The notes: a model not told the origin generated them from the letters alone. A stretch of 64,000 nucleotides of DNA from Synchiropus splendidus (GCF_027744825.2 NC_071340.1:11110001-11174000), one strand, 5' to 3'; counted from the first letter of the stretch, positions 1 to 14,121 are shown. Made by a program: numbers and translations.

Positions 1-137
1 GAGATTGTCGGTGACTAGTAGGTGACTGAATAGTCATTGGTTGCAGCTGACTTCTGGTGGCGTCTTTGCTTTATGAGGCAATTTTAAGACACTCCTAGAA
101 AGAAAACCGAAACGGTGATATTGTTCTCTTCTTTCAG

Positions 138-4023
<3,886 letters not shown>

Positions 4024-4840
4024 ACAAGACCACCGGACGGCAGTGGGACGTCACTGTAAATAAACAGGACTTGAAGATCAAATCGGTGTCGATTCCCAAC
4101 ACAGAACTCGTTCGCTGTGGGAGGAGATCACTACCGGAGCGCCACCGAAGGGGCCGCTGTTTTACACAAACAAAAAAAAAATGTTCTCCAGAGAGGTACC
4201 TGTCATGGGAAGGTCGAACAGGAAGCCATACTGCCACATTTACTGAGCGAGGTGAGGGACGAAAGTCTGTGTAAAGAAGTGAAATGCTCTGAGTGTGGCC
4301 ACTTTTTATACTTTTTCTGTTACAGTCTGCTTCTTCAAAAGTAGTTTCTGTTGTATGATCAGTTTTCCCCACACAGGAAGGTAGCCCTTCAACGGCTGAA
4401 CTTTAAGTTCTTCTTTAGCCCAGACTACAACACCACAATATGCAATAATATAATATACTATCTATCCTTTGTGAATATATTTCTGGACTGAGAAAAGAGG
4501 AAGATGAACTGGCATATATGGCACTTTTTGCTAATATGTGTTTTACATATTGAAATATTTGTTCATATTGTGGTGTTACAGTCCTTCAGGAGCATCGAAG
4601 CTAAGCTGTTGACCATCTGCTCATACTAGCGTCGACGTTGGGTTCACATAGAAGGCACTCATGTCACCCCCACATTCAGTTTGTACCATAATCTTGTTGC
4701 TAATACGGAGTGAATATGCCAGAGAAGGTTCAGACCGTTCTCAACTCACCATTTTCATCTGGCTCTTGCATCTTCTATTATGGTGGCTTTCTGGTAAACA
4801 CATGTAAGTACAGCTGCAATAAAGACATATTTTAACAGAC
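4024..4840 (+). other. pmpca: PMPCA 3' UTR
   Basis: The region follows the PMPCA stop. An AATAAA occurs only 36 bases after the stop (4059-4064) and another at 4818-4823, so short and long 3' UTRs are possible. Nothing else coding is seen. Confidence 0.6.
4818..4823 (+). terminator. pmpca: Distal poly(A) signal of PMPCA
   Basis: AATAAA in the context gcaataaagac, followed by T- and A-rich sequence. It is the last such hexamer before the oppositely oriented INPP5E signal. Confidence 0.55.
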
Positions 4841-4849
4841 TGGACCACT

Positions 4850-5687
4850 TGTTTAGAAAAAACAAACATTTATTAATGTGTGACGTTGGCGGTGGAATGT
4901 GAAACAGGCACTTTTTTGGAGAAGCTGCCACTCATAATGTGCATGGAGCATTCTCAGAAGAGGAGACGAGAAGGACTTTCCTCTCCATCTAGTCAGTTGT
5001 GACATGCCCACCTGCCTGATATTAATCACTTTATTTCTGTGAGCTCATGTGAACAGGTTGAGTTAACTTGTACGTGATCATTTCCGTGATGGTGCTTCAA
5101 CTGACTGCTTTTTAGCCTCCACTGCCATGTAAAATAACTTATACAAGATCTAATAGTGTATCACCAGAAAATATGAACAGCAACCTTTGAACAAGTCAAA
5201 TGTTAACGTCCCTTCGAAAGGTGGAGGTGTGATGATATGAATTTGTTTTATAGTTTTGCAAACCACAATGCAAAACCATTGTTATTTACCTCAAGCAAAT
5301 AAGTGAAATTATTCTGGTCAATTTAAAAGGAATGCTGCACGGACTGAGACTGACTGAGTATGTCATTGGTTTCCAGTGCTGTTAAGGCTTTATGCATAAG
5401 ACCTTGGCTGCGAGAGTAAACTGCACATTAAAAAGTGAGTTTCTTTTTAAAAGCAAGAAATAACACAACCTTCCTCCACGTATTTAGCACAAAAGCTGCC
5501 AAGTAAGTGTTGACCACAATGATAATTAACAGTTAAAACATGGTAACACTGTAAGAAACATCTGTAAAAAAAACAAGGACAACAAGGGGTTAAGGTACAA
5601 GTCCAACGTGGTCTCAAAGTTAAACGTACACCAGTTCTTTGGTCATCTTTCTTCTCCTGGTTTATGGCACGTTTCTGGAAAGTGGGG
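4850..5687 (-). other. inpp5e: INPP5E 3' UTR
   Basis: The stretch between the INPP5E stop (complement of 5688-5690) and the facing poly(A) signals has no recognisable coding sequence on either strand. It is most simply the 3' UTR of INPP5E. Confidence 0.5.
4869..4874 (-). terminator. inpp5e: Candidate poly(A) signal of INPP5E
   Basis: TTTATT on the + strand reads AATAAA on the - strand, about 810 bases past the INPP5E stop. A second candidate lies at 5030-5035. Which one is used cannot be told from the sequence. Confidence 0.45.
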
Positions 5688-8404
5688 TCAGGAGATGGTG
5701 CAGATGGTGCTGCTGCTTTGGTTCTTCATGGCCTCACGCCGCTTCAGCTCCCTGCTGATCCTCCTCCTGATGCCCTCCAGGTACAGAGTGCGGTCGAACT
5801 GACCAGCGCCCAGGGGGATGCTGACACAACACCAGTGGGGAAAACATCCATTTGCTTCTTTTAGATTGTGGGAGGAAAACACGGAGGGCACAGAAAAGAC
5901 TGAAGTTCGTGCTATGAGGAGCGCCAAGTTCTGGAATTTAACTCGGAATGACAGAGTGAGATTTTAGTGAAATTTTTGTTCATGCTGAACTCACTTGTCT
6001 CGGCCGGGCCTCAGTTTCACCTGGAAGACCCCGATAACTGGGCGGTGGTCTGAGGTCTTGATGCTCGAGCAGCTGCTGTACTTGACCACCTTGATGTCGT
6101 CCACCTGTCGGCTTCTGAACAGGATTCGATCCTGAAGGGACAAAAGGCTGAGGATGATGACGACGCTAAAATGACCAATGATTTGAAAGCGTCCACCTCA
6201 TCTTCTCACCGTGTACGACGGCGTCCTCTGTTTCGAGGTTGTGTCGTAAACATCACAACCGATATCAAACTTGTAAGTCGGTCGGAAGTGAATTTGTGCT
6301 TCCTGAAAACCTTTGAAGACCGAACCTGCAGACGAGGAGACCTTCACGCTCACACACCACCTGACTCCAACAAGCATTCCAACTCACCGTCTTTCATCTC
6401 GCTGGATAGCTGATCCAGCTCCAGCAGAGGCGTCGTGTCGTCCCCTGCTGTCTGGTTCATGATGGCCTCCACATCAGCACGGTCTTTGCTCAGGCGGAAG
6501 TTGAAATCGCCGAACCAGAAAACCTGGTCGTACCTGGTGGTGACGTCAGCTGAGAAAGAAAGACACCGGTCAAAACTTCACTTTTAGAGAGGCCACATTC
6601 AGAACATGAGAAGCAAAGTTTTATGTTGTCACACTAAACCCGACTCACATGCCGATGAACGGTACGGATTTGTGTCAGGGAGACTTTTGGGAAGTGCCAG
6701 CGCTTCAATAATTTTATTGTAGTCCAGAATTCGCTCGTAGACTTTGGCGTCTCCAGCTGGAAGACAGAGAGGACGGTGTGACAGCAACAGTTTGTGGGGT
6801 TCAATTTCCTGCTGAGGATTCAAACTCACAGGTGAAATGTGATGTGATGAAGAGGAAGGAGGTGCCGAAGAAGGTGAAGCCCACTCCCACCGCTCCTTTG
6901 GTCTTGATCTGTGAGATGATTCGAGTCGTGACCGTGGCGTGTTCCACCTCTGTCAAGCAAAGTGAGTTTAAAGCAGAGCTATTCAAATCATGACAAGATT
7001 GTGATAATCCACTATAATCTGCAAGAAGGAATCCCATAAATTCAAACTCCGTTTCCTTCTACAGAGTTGCAGAATGAGCTTATTGAGGAACTGACCTGAG
7101 CAGAACCAGATGAGGTCTCTTCTGACAAAAACGGTCAGGTACAAAACACCGTGTGCAGCCGCATAAATCATGACGTAGTATGGACCCAGAGTCTCCTGCA
7201 GTCGTGTTTCCCACTCTCTCCTGCACAAGAAGGTGCATGGAAGACTCACTACTGTCTGGCATATTCACACAATACCATTGGGATGTGGACAAACAAAAAA
7301 CACCTCACACCTGTCAGGACAGCCCTCCTGGACCCCAACTATATAAAAGTCTTGTGCAAATTCCGAGTCGGTCGGAAGAAGAAGGTCATCTAAGTTCGTG
7401 GGAAGACCCTGGAACAACGCCAGTCACAGTTCAGTTCTAAACTTGGGTGAGAGAGGAGGCACGCTAGGATTCCACTCACCTTCTCCCCCTGCATGTTCCA
7501 CGTGGCTATGTAAACACCCAATCGCCGGTCGGGGAAGTAGCGGTCCAGTTCATCAGGTCCAAGCAGAGCTCCGCTTCCCAGCACACTACCCTCCAGAAAG
7601 CTCCTAAAATAAAGAGCGGGAAAATTCAATAGGAGATCGAGAGACACATTCTATGGGAGGTGAGCATCAGCACCTGTTTCTCACATCCTGGGGTCTGATG
7701 GGGTTCAGCACGCTGTAGTTGGACCTCATGGAGTTGACCGACGCTCTACCAGAGCCCATGTTGTCCAGCAGCCGACTGTCGCTCAAGTTGCGGTGCAGCC
7801 CGGGAGGATTTTCTCTGGCCGACACGCAATAATCCAAACAATCCCTGTCAATCCTGTTAGTCGATCTTAAAGAGGCTGACACCAAGTTCTTCTCCAGAGC
7901 CGGGAGCGGCCCGCTGGGTTGCAGCGGAGACAGTCGCACCTTGGCCAGCCTTCCTCGGTGGTCATCTAAAGGGCTGTGGGGCCTTCGCTCATGGTCAGAG
8001 AGGCTGCTTCCCCTGTCCCTGAAGCCCGGCGCTTTAGAGCATGGATTGCTTTTAACGCCATGAAGAAGAAAACTAGCTGAAGAGAGCAGATCAGCTCGGT
8101 CATCTTTGAGAGAATCCGAGGAAGAGCTCGTCTCCACCGGGTCGCTCAAACTCTCCTGACTGTTTTTCAGCCTCCTGGATCGCACCGTCTCCTCCATTGA
8201 GCAGCTCTTCCGGCCTTGTGAGAGTTTCGGGAGCGACGGTGGGTGAGGTTGGAGGGGACTTTGTCCACCATGCTGGAGTTTCACCACCTGACGGCTGGCT
8301 TTGGTGTCCGCTAACAAAGTCTGCAGCGGCCTGCTGTTTTTGACAGCTGAAGCTCCTTCAGCCGGAGAGTCGCCGAGCCTGCTGTCATCTTCACTTTCAG
8401 TCAT
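5688..8404 (-). CDS. inpp5e: Phosphatidylinositol polyphosphate 5-phosphatase type IV (72 kDa, ciliary)
   Basis: Removes the 5-phosphate from PI(4,5)P2 and PI(3,4,5)P3; in vertebrates it acts in the primary cilium and loss causes Joubert syndrome. Exons in order on the - strand: 8404-7674, 7603-7480, 7408-7311, 7220-7096, 6949-6830, 6756-6649, 6549-6388, 6325-6210, 6131-5995, 5820-5688. They sum to 617 codons plus TGA (human 644). The catalytic motifs are present: [11 protein letters not shown] (exon 7), [14 protein letters not shown] (across exons 8-9) and SDHRPV (exon 9). Near the C-terminus FDRTLYL corresponds to the human ciliary-targeting motif FDRELYL, and the last four residues, CTIS, form a CaaX prenylation box like the human CSVS. 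The N-terminal 240 or so residues are Ser/Pro-rich and low in similarity, as in the family. The start is my choice: the first in-frame ATG, at 8404 (context acaATGa). The open frame continues upstream to about 8525 without another ATG, so an upstream coding exon is not excluded. Confidence 0.95.
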
Positions 8405-8760
8405 TGTGTCCTCATAACTGGAACTAAGTCGGCTGTCATCGCTGTTGGAGACACTACAAGTTACATTTGAACACTTCACAATCCCCACTAAAACTATAGA
8501 AAACGAAGGGTGATCGAAAATTGCTCAAGCTCTCGTTTTTATAGAAAATCCACAACAGAGTTACAGGACAAATGAACTACAATAGGATGAAAATATACAT
8601 GGACAACGCGTAAACAACCATTCTACACTGCTGTTCATCGTTAGCATGCTATGCTAACACGCCTCGATGCCGTTTTACCGCCGCATAAGATGAATCAAAC
8701 ATATTTGCTGTCCAATCACCTTATTTCTGCGTTGTCGTGTTGAAACTGAGTTGGCAGTTG
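8405..8760 (-). other. inpp5e: INPP5E 5' UTR and leader region
   Basis: Before the chosen ATG are two tiny upstream ORFs: ATG followed directly by TAA, and a four-codon one overlapping the main ATG. A possible donor (aataag|gtgatt, near 8723) and acceptor (ttctatag, near 8496) suggest a spliced 5' UTR. No transcript evidence is available here. Confidence 0.4.
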
Positions 8761-8797
8761 GAGACGATTTGGGCTCCAGAGCGGCTAATTTAGCACA

Positions 8798-8844
8798 ACT
8801 TCCCTAGCAACGTTTGACAACATCCCGCTCGTTGCCAGGAAAAG
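8798..8844 (-). promoter_or_regulatory. Two RFX X-box-like sites upstream of INPP5E
   Basis: On the - strand 8811-8798 reads GTTGCTAGGGAAGT, close to the X-box GTTGCCATGGAAAC. At 8831-8844 the + strand has GTTGCCAGGAAAAG, a good half site. RFX factors drive ciliary genes through X-boxes, and INPP5E is ciliary. Assignment is by motif only. Confidence 0.4.
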
Positions 8845-8869
8845 AGTCGGCGTGTGTCACAGCGGCCTC

Positions 8870-9229
8870 TAGTGGTGTAACGATGAAAACGCAGCCGCGT
8901 GGAACAACGATGGAAACATTTTAGTTCAATATCTACATTTTTAATAGACTGTACTGTAGGCTTATTTGACCCGCCTTTGTGGGGATGGGTTTATGATGAA
9001 GGTAGGAGTATTTCCTCGGGTAAATCGCGTACAATTAATTTCACAATTTGCATCAGTGTAACTCTGTACAGAATATATTTATATAGCTCTCTCTAGTCAA
9101 CAGTCAGACAAGTTAGTGGCGATTATTTCCATTTCACAAAATATTTTCCAACACAGGGAAGGAAGAAGAAAAGGAAGTGAACAAGTGATCAGTTAAAATG
9201 TTTATCAAAAATAAATTCATGTCGGTATA
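8870..9229. other. Intergenic, nothing recognised
   Basis: The sequence between the INPP5E promoter region and the L1-like fragment is AT-rich and shows no supported gene or repeat. Confidence 0.5.
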
Positions 9230-10370
9230 TTACCCCGATACATCTGGGAAAAATGGATCACCACATAGCTTTGTACGCTGATGACATTATATTGTTTCTA
9301 GCGCAAATTGAAGAATCTATCCCAGCGCTGCTAGATCTCATTGAAAGAGTTGGAAATATGTCTGGATACACAGTGAACTGGCAGAAATGTGAATTAATGC
9401 CTCTGGGCAATGGTGCTGACTCAAAGTTTCTGACAGTCAAGATAACTGACCAAATAAAATATCTGGGAATTACTGTGAGTAAACAGTCAGATTGTTTGTA
9501 TGATTTAAACTATGTAACAGTAGTCAACCAACTGCGAAATAATATAGAATACTGGCGAACACTCCCAATGTCAATGATCGGCAGAGTCAATGCTATAAAA
9601 ATGGTCACATTGCCTAGGTTCCTTTATGTATTTCCAAATGTGCCAATTTCCGTTCCCAAAACATTCTTCAAAAATTTGGATTCGATTATATTGGCTTTTG
9701 TTTGGGGTTACAAAAGTCATCGAATAGGTAAGGAGCATATTTGTAAATCTAAAAAACTAGGCGGCCTGGCTCTTCCTATATTCCAACACTACTACTGGGC
9801 AGCAAACGCTCACGCTCTTATTTATTGGAATAATGCATTTCCTGGTGATGTCAAGGACATAACTCCACCTTGGGTTGCTATTGAGCAAAATCTAATTGAT
9901 ACTTCACTCCCAGCCTTGCTACATGTGAAAGAAGGGAAGACCAAAGTCGAGAAAGAGCTTGGCTTTATTGTTAAAAACTCTCTAAAGGTATGGAAACAAA
10001 TTAAAAACAACTTTAGGCTGCCTGAAACTTCTAGTTTGGCCCCAATTTGTCATAATCATTTATTCCCTCCCTCAAAACTAGATGCTGGTTTTTTGGTGTG
10101 GAAGAGAAAAGGACTAGTCACCATTAATGATCTGTATATCAATAATGTTTTTGCATCATTTGCAAAAAGTATACACTTCATACATCAGATTTTTTTCGAT
10201 ACTTACAAATCAGCAAAGCAAAGTGCTTAGACTCCCACACTGTGTTTACAATTTTGAGACTGACACACACTTATTTCTAAATCTCAGATTAAAAATGTAT
10301 TTATTTTCTATTCCTTCCTTTTTTTTCCTGAGACTCAGCATGGGGTTCTGCTGAGTCTCGCTGAATAATC
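9230..10370 (+). mobile_element. L1-like non-LTR retrotransposon fragment (ORF2 reverse transcriptase, 5'-truncated)
   Basis: An open frame of 325 codons (9253-10230) begins at the reverse-transcriptase active-site motif: HHIALYADDIILFL holds the catalytic YADD. It continues with the thumb and post-RT region typical of fish L1-clade ORF2 (YLGITVS, MSMIGRVNAIKM, FVWGYKSHRIG). The endonuclease and RT domains upstream of YADD are absent, so the copy is 5'-truncated, as usual for L1 insertions. Around 10190 the similarity shifts frame (FRYLQIS reads in another frame), so it is also broken at its 3' side. No poly(A) tail or target-site duplication could be fixed. It is not a host gene. Confidence 0.85.
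10330..10359. repeat. 11-bp perfect hairpin after the L1-like fragment
   Basis: gagactcagca and tgctgagtctc are exact reverse complements with an 8-base loop. Role unknown. Confidence 0.5.
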
Positions 10371-10908
10371 GCAGCACATTCTCCAGTGTTCCCCCCCAAA
10401 AATACATATTGCTCAATCTAAAAGCTCATAGTCAGGCAAACGTGTGTGAATGGCCGTTTGTCCCTGACTGTTGTCACGCTGACGCCCCGGTGACCCCCGC
10501 TCAATGGCAGCTTGACCCAATTCACACACACATGAAAAAGAGATCAAATAAATTCACCCAAATGTGTATCTAAGAAGTTTTTTGTGAACCTGCCATTCAG
10601 TGGCACAGAGTATCAGTCAAACTTATTTGCGATTATCAGCATTTTTAAAATTGTTGAGTCGAAAACTAACGCCTGTAAGATGAATTTCACATTATGCATT
10701 TCAGTTGCATCATTCATACCGGAAAAAAAAGCTGCTGACGCAACAGCGTGTGATTCCGAACAATGTCAAGGTGTGACCCCCTGGTTGTTAACCTTTCACC
10801 CTTCGTGTCACCCCCTGGCCTGGAACTCTGTCTCTCTCTATTCTGTGTGTTTCCATGAAGCCCTTGCTGGCTCAGGGTTTTGCACAAAAGCCTGGTGTCT
10901 GGCTCAGG
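10371..10908 (+). promoter_or_regulatory. Upstream region of the gamma crystallin gene
   Basis: It contains a Maf-response-like site, TGCTGACGCAACAGC (10733-10747), and two copies of a 14-mer at 10771-10784 and 10805-10818 (gtgtgaccccctgg and gtgtcaccccctgg). Lens crystallin promoters are classically driven by large Maf, Sox and Pax6 factors. The role of these sites is inferred from position. Confidence 0.45.
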
Positions 10909-10917
10909 TATAAAAGG
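10909..10917 (+). promoter_or_regulatory. TATA box of the gamma crystallin gene
   Basis: TATAAAAGG lies 110 bases before the ATG, predicting a start site near 10938-10945 and a short leader ending in a CAG-rich tract. Confidence 0.8.
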
Positions 10918-11018
10918 AATGGGTTAAACCAGGTACGGTACCATTTGGTGCAAGAGCAGAACCAGAGCGACCAGCAGCGGCAGCAGCAGCAGCAGCATCA
11001 ACCCACCGACCAGCAAAA

Positions 11019-12111
11019 ATGACCTCCAGTGGCATGAACATGAATGGAAAGGTGAGATATCTCAAAACATCCATGCTAAACATACATCACATTTTCATAA
11101 ATATTTTTGAAGCGAGCCATTCATTATCAAAGACCTGAAATATTTTAAATCTAATTCTGTTGTGTTTGTATTAGTCACTTTATAATACAGGTTTTATTAA
11201 AACACTGTTTTCCTAAAGGTAAAACAGTATAAAGCACGGTAAGAACACAGATACCTGTTTAGATGTCAGGTTCTGCTCAGAAATGGAGGTTTAAAGAAGC
11301 TAAATTATTTAAATAATAAACTAAAAAAAGCTATAAATGGTACTTGAAAACGGCATCTTGCGGAGCTGCGACAGAGCGGCTCTGTGGTTTTTCATGAATT
11401 CGTGCAGACACTGTTCTATCCCTCACTGAAATGATGAGGGTCTGCTCATCCCACCGTGTCCCTCCCGTCAGATCATCTTCTACGAGGACAGGAACTTCCA
11501 GGGCCGCTCCTACGAGTGCATGAGCGACTGCCCCGACGTGTCCTCCTACCTGAACCGGTGCCAGTCCAGCAGGGTGGAGCGCGGCTGCTTCATGGTCTAC
11601 GACCGCACCAACTACAATGGCAACCAGTACTTCATGAGGAGGGGCGAGTACCCTGACCACATGAACATGATGGGCATGAGCAACGGCGTCAAGTCCTGCC
11701 GCATGATCCCCGTCGTAAGATCACTTTGACCCGCCGAGGAAACAGTTCTGCCAGCGCGCTCACCACCCTCTCTCTCTCTCTCTTTCTCCCTCTCTGAAGA
11801 TGAACTCCTCCTCTGCCTACCAGCACCGCGGATCCTTCAGGATGAGGATCTACGAGAGAGAGAACTTCGCCGGCCAGATGCAGGAGCTCCAGGAGGACTG
11901 CGAGAACGTGATGGAGAGGTTCCGCATGTCCGGCTGCATGTCCTGCAACGTGATGGAGGGCCACTGGCTGCTGTACGAGCACCCCGACTTCAGGGGGAAG
12001 ATGATGTACGTGAGGCCCGGGGAGTACAGGAACTTCCACTCTCACATGGCCATGAACAGCATGAACGGCATGAAGTACATGAGCATGAGGCGCATCACCG
12101 ACTCCATCTAG
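11019..12111 (+). CDS. crygm: Gamma-crystallin M-like, lens structural protein
   Basis: Beta/gamma-crystallin of the fish gamma-M type, a soluble lens protein giving transparency and high refractive index. Three coding exons: 11019-11051 (11 codons), 11472-11714 (81 codons) and 11800-12111 (104 codons with the stop), totalling 195 residues. This is the family pattern of a short first exon and then one exon per two-Greek-key domain. Motifs: [17 protein letters not shown] opens domain 1 and [18 protein letters not shown] opens domain 2; [18 protein letters not shown] and [18 protein letters not shown] open the second Greek key of each. Methionine is very frequent (for example HMNMMGMSN), the mark of gamma-M. 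Two oddities: an extended N-terminus ([11 protein letters not shown]) and a longer interdomain linker ([12 protein letters not shown]); gamma-M proteins are usually about 175 residues. AATAAA follows at 12122-12127. Which gamma-M paralogue it is cannot be decided. Confidence 0.95.
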
Positions 12112-12121
12112 ATCAGTGATC

Positions 12122-12127
12122 AATAAA
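12122..12127 (+). terminator. Poly(A) signal of the gamma crystallin gene
   Basis: AATAAA, 11 bases after the TAG stop, giving the very short 3' UTR typical of crystallin genes. Confidence 0.75.
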
Positions 12128-12149
12128 CAGTCTGGCATGTGAGCAGAAG

Positions 12150-13247
12150 CTTGTACTTGTTTTGATTCCGCTTTGCACTCAAGAATTCTATCTGTAGAAT
12201 GGTTGTGGCTAGAAACCATCACCGCGACAAACTACTTTCCACTAGATTTAGCCTCACTTGACCCCTTCTGGCTGAGCGGTATAGAAACGATCGTCTCATC
12301 TCTCATCCGACGTTGTCTGCAACAATATGGGTCACTCATAAAACCCAAATAAAATGTATGAAACTCCATCTTTCTGCGCGGAGATAAATCCCCGCCTGTA
12401 GCTTTTGTTGGAGGCCTCCGAGGGCCATATTAGGAGCACATGTCTTGCTATCTTCCCTCCTCACTCCTCTCGCTCTCTCTTCCCTTCCTTCTCTTGAGGA
12501 CGCCAATCCAGCCAGCGAGCGGGGAATCGATGCCCTGATACCGGATTCAGTCTAATGAGGATCAGAAACATCTTAATAAAGACCCATAATCCACCACTTA
12601 ATCCCTCATTACAGAATCATCTGCATTCACGGGCTCCTGCTCGGTACCGCCGCAGCGACGGCACATTTCAGACCCATTGTTCTGCCGGGCCTCATCTCTC
12701 ACCCAGGAGCCCGCTCTGCCTTTGTCTCCCCTCGGTGTCAGTTACATTTGATCTGCTCTCATTAGACTTTCAGAGGAGATGAGGCGGAAAATAATGCTTT
12801 TGTGGGCACTTCTGCACTATCTGCTGTCTGAAATGGAAAATGAGACATATGCTTAATGAGGAAGTGATGGACTGGGACCTGGTGTCCCGGAGTCAGATAA
12901 GCGGGCTTTTGTCTGGAGCCCAGTTTCGTGACCGATACGGTTAAAGGACACACTTTCTAGGCACCGAGGTCGATGATGACTTCTTAAAGCGTGGAATTAC
13001 TCTGAAGTGGGACAGCTGGATTAAAGTTTAACACAGGACTCAGGAGAGAGTTTTGCTCTCGTACAGCAAAGAGTATGTGTGTCGCCTTAATTGGTGGATT
13101 GTTGCAGCCAAATATGTAGCAGGGAACAGTGAGGCCTGATCTATAAAGGCACGTTGGTCACGTACAACAGCTTTGTTGTCATGTAACAAAAAATACCTCC
13201 CGCACATTTCTGACCGACAACTGGCGTCACAGTTGGGATCCAATGAA
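12150..13247. other. Intergenic; compositionally complex, possible regulatory block
   Basis: There is no coding gene. From about 12370 to 12960 the sequence is not simple, not repeat-like and has balanced composition, with several TAAT cores and a Sox-like ccattgtt. It may be a conserved non-coding element; comparison with other fish is needed. Confidence 0.3.
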
Positions 13248-14121
13248 CCTTTAGCAAAAAGAAGTTTATTCAAATGTGCTATAAGTATATCAGTACTTAT
13301 ATTATACTTATTTTTTATACTTGTTTTATACTTTTGACATACTACATTTGAAATACTAATGGTGGCACACTGAAGCATACTTAAATTCAAGTGTACTTAA
13401 TAAAGTTAACTTCAAGTATACTATTTTTTCAGTATATTATTGAGGAGATCCAGAAGGAAACTGTGCAAAGGATCATGGGAGTGAATGACCCAGGGCAGAA
13501 GACAGACATTTGGTGTTTTTATGATACTTTTGCTGTTATTGTTTTGTTCTCATTTGACAGTGTTTTCATTGAATGAGTAAATAATGGTCACTGTGAATGT
13601 GACCCTCTGCCATGAACAATAGGTGGCATGTATTGTACTCCTTAATGGTTAGTTGTTGATGTACTATGGCAAAATGTACCATTTGTACACCGCTGGAAGT
13701 GAATGTGTACGCCTTGGGATGGTGTCCATGATAAACAGAGTTTTGACTATTTGAAATGTGGATGACAAGTACAGGGGTTGGACAAAATAATGGAAACACC
13801 TTATTATTATTATTTATTATTTTGTCCAACCCCTATATGTGCCCAGTACACTTCTTGGGTACGTACTGAATACTTGAAAGTATGCTTTAGTAAACTGAAT
13901 ATGTTCCAATTTAGTCAAAAGAAATATAAGACTAGTACACTTTCTAGTAAACTACTAGTATAAGGTTTGGAATATACTTGAAAGTGTACTTTTGTAAAAT
14001 AAAAAGGTTAATATTTAGTATGAAGAAGTATTCATTTGTATATTTTTAGTAAACTCAAAGTACACGGTTGGTAGTATGCTTGCTGTACTTATACTTCAAG
14101 AACTGAACTTTTTGTTAAGGG
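13248..14121. mobile_element. Inverted-repeat DNA element rich in AAGTATACTT-like motifs, about 870 bp
   Basis: The left end (cctttagcaaaaag) and right end (ctttttgttaaggg) are inverted copies, extended inward by further similarity. The interior is dense in agtatact/aagtatac motifs on both strands and has no transposase ORF, so it is a non-autonomous element. A smaller element at 13772-13833 is nested within it. The superfamily is not assigned. Confidence 0.55.
13772..13833. mobile_element. 62-bp palindromic Tc1/mariner-type miniature element, nested
   Basis: The ends caggggttggacaaaataat and attattttgtccaacccct are near-perfect inverted repeats separated only by a TTA-rich spacer and flanked by TA at 13770-13771 and 13834-13835, as expected for TA-targeting Tc1/mariner elements. 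No coding sequence remains. Confidence 0.7.

Noticed and set aside
11689..12222. 177-codon open frame on the - strand
   Set aside because: It is the shadow of crystallin exon 3, has His/Val-rich nonsense composition and no start or splice support.
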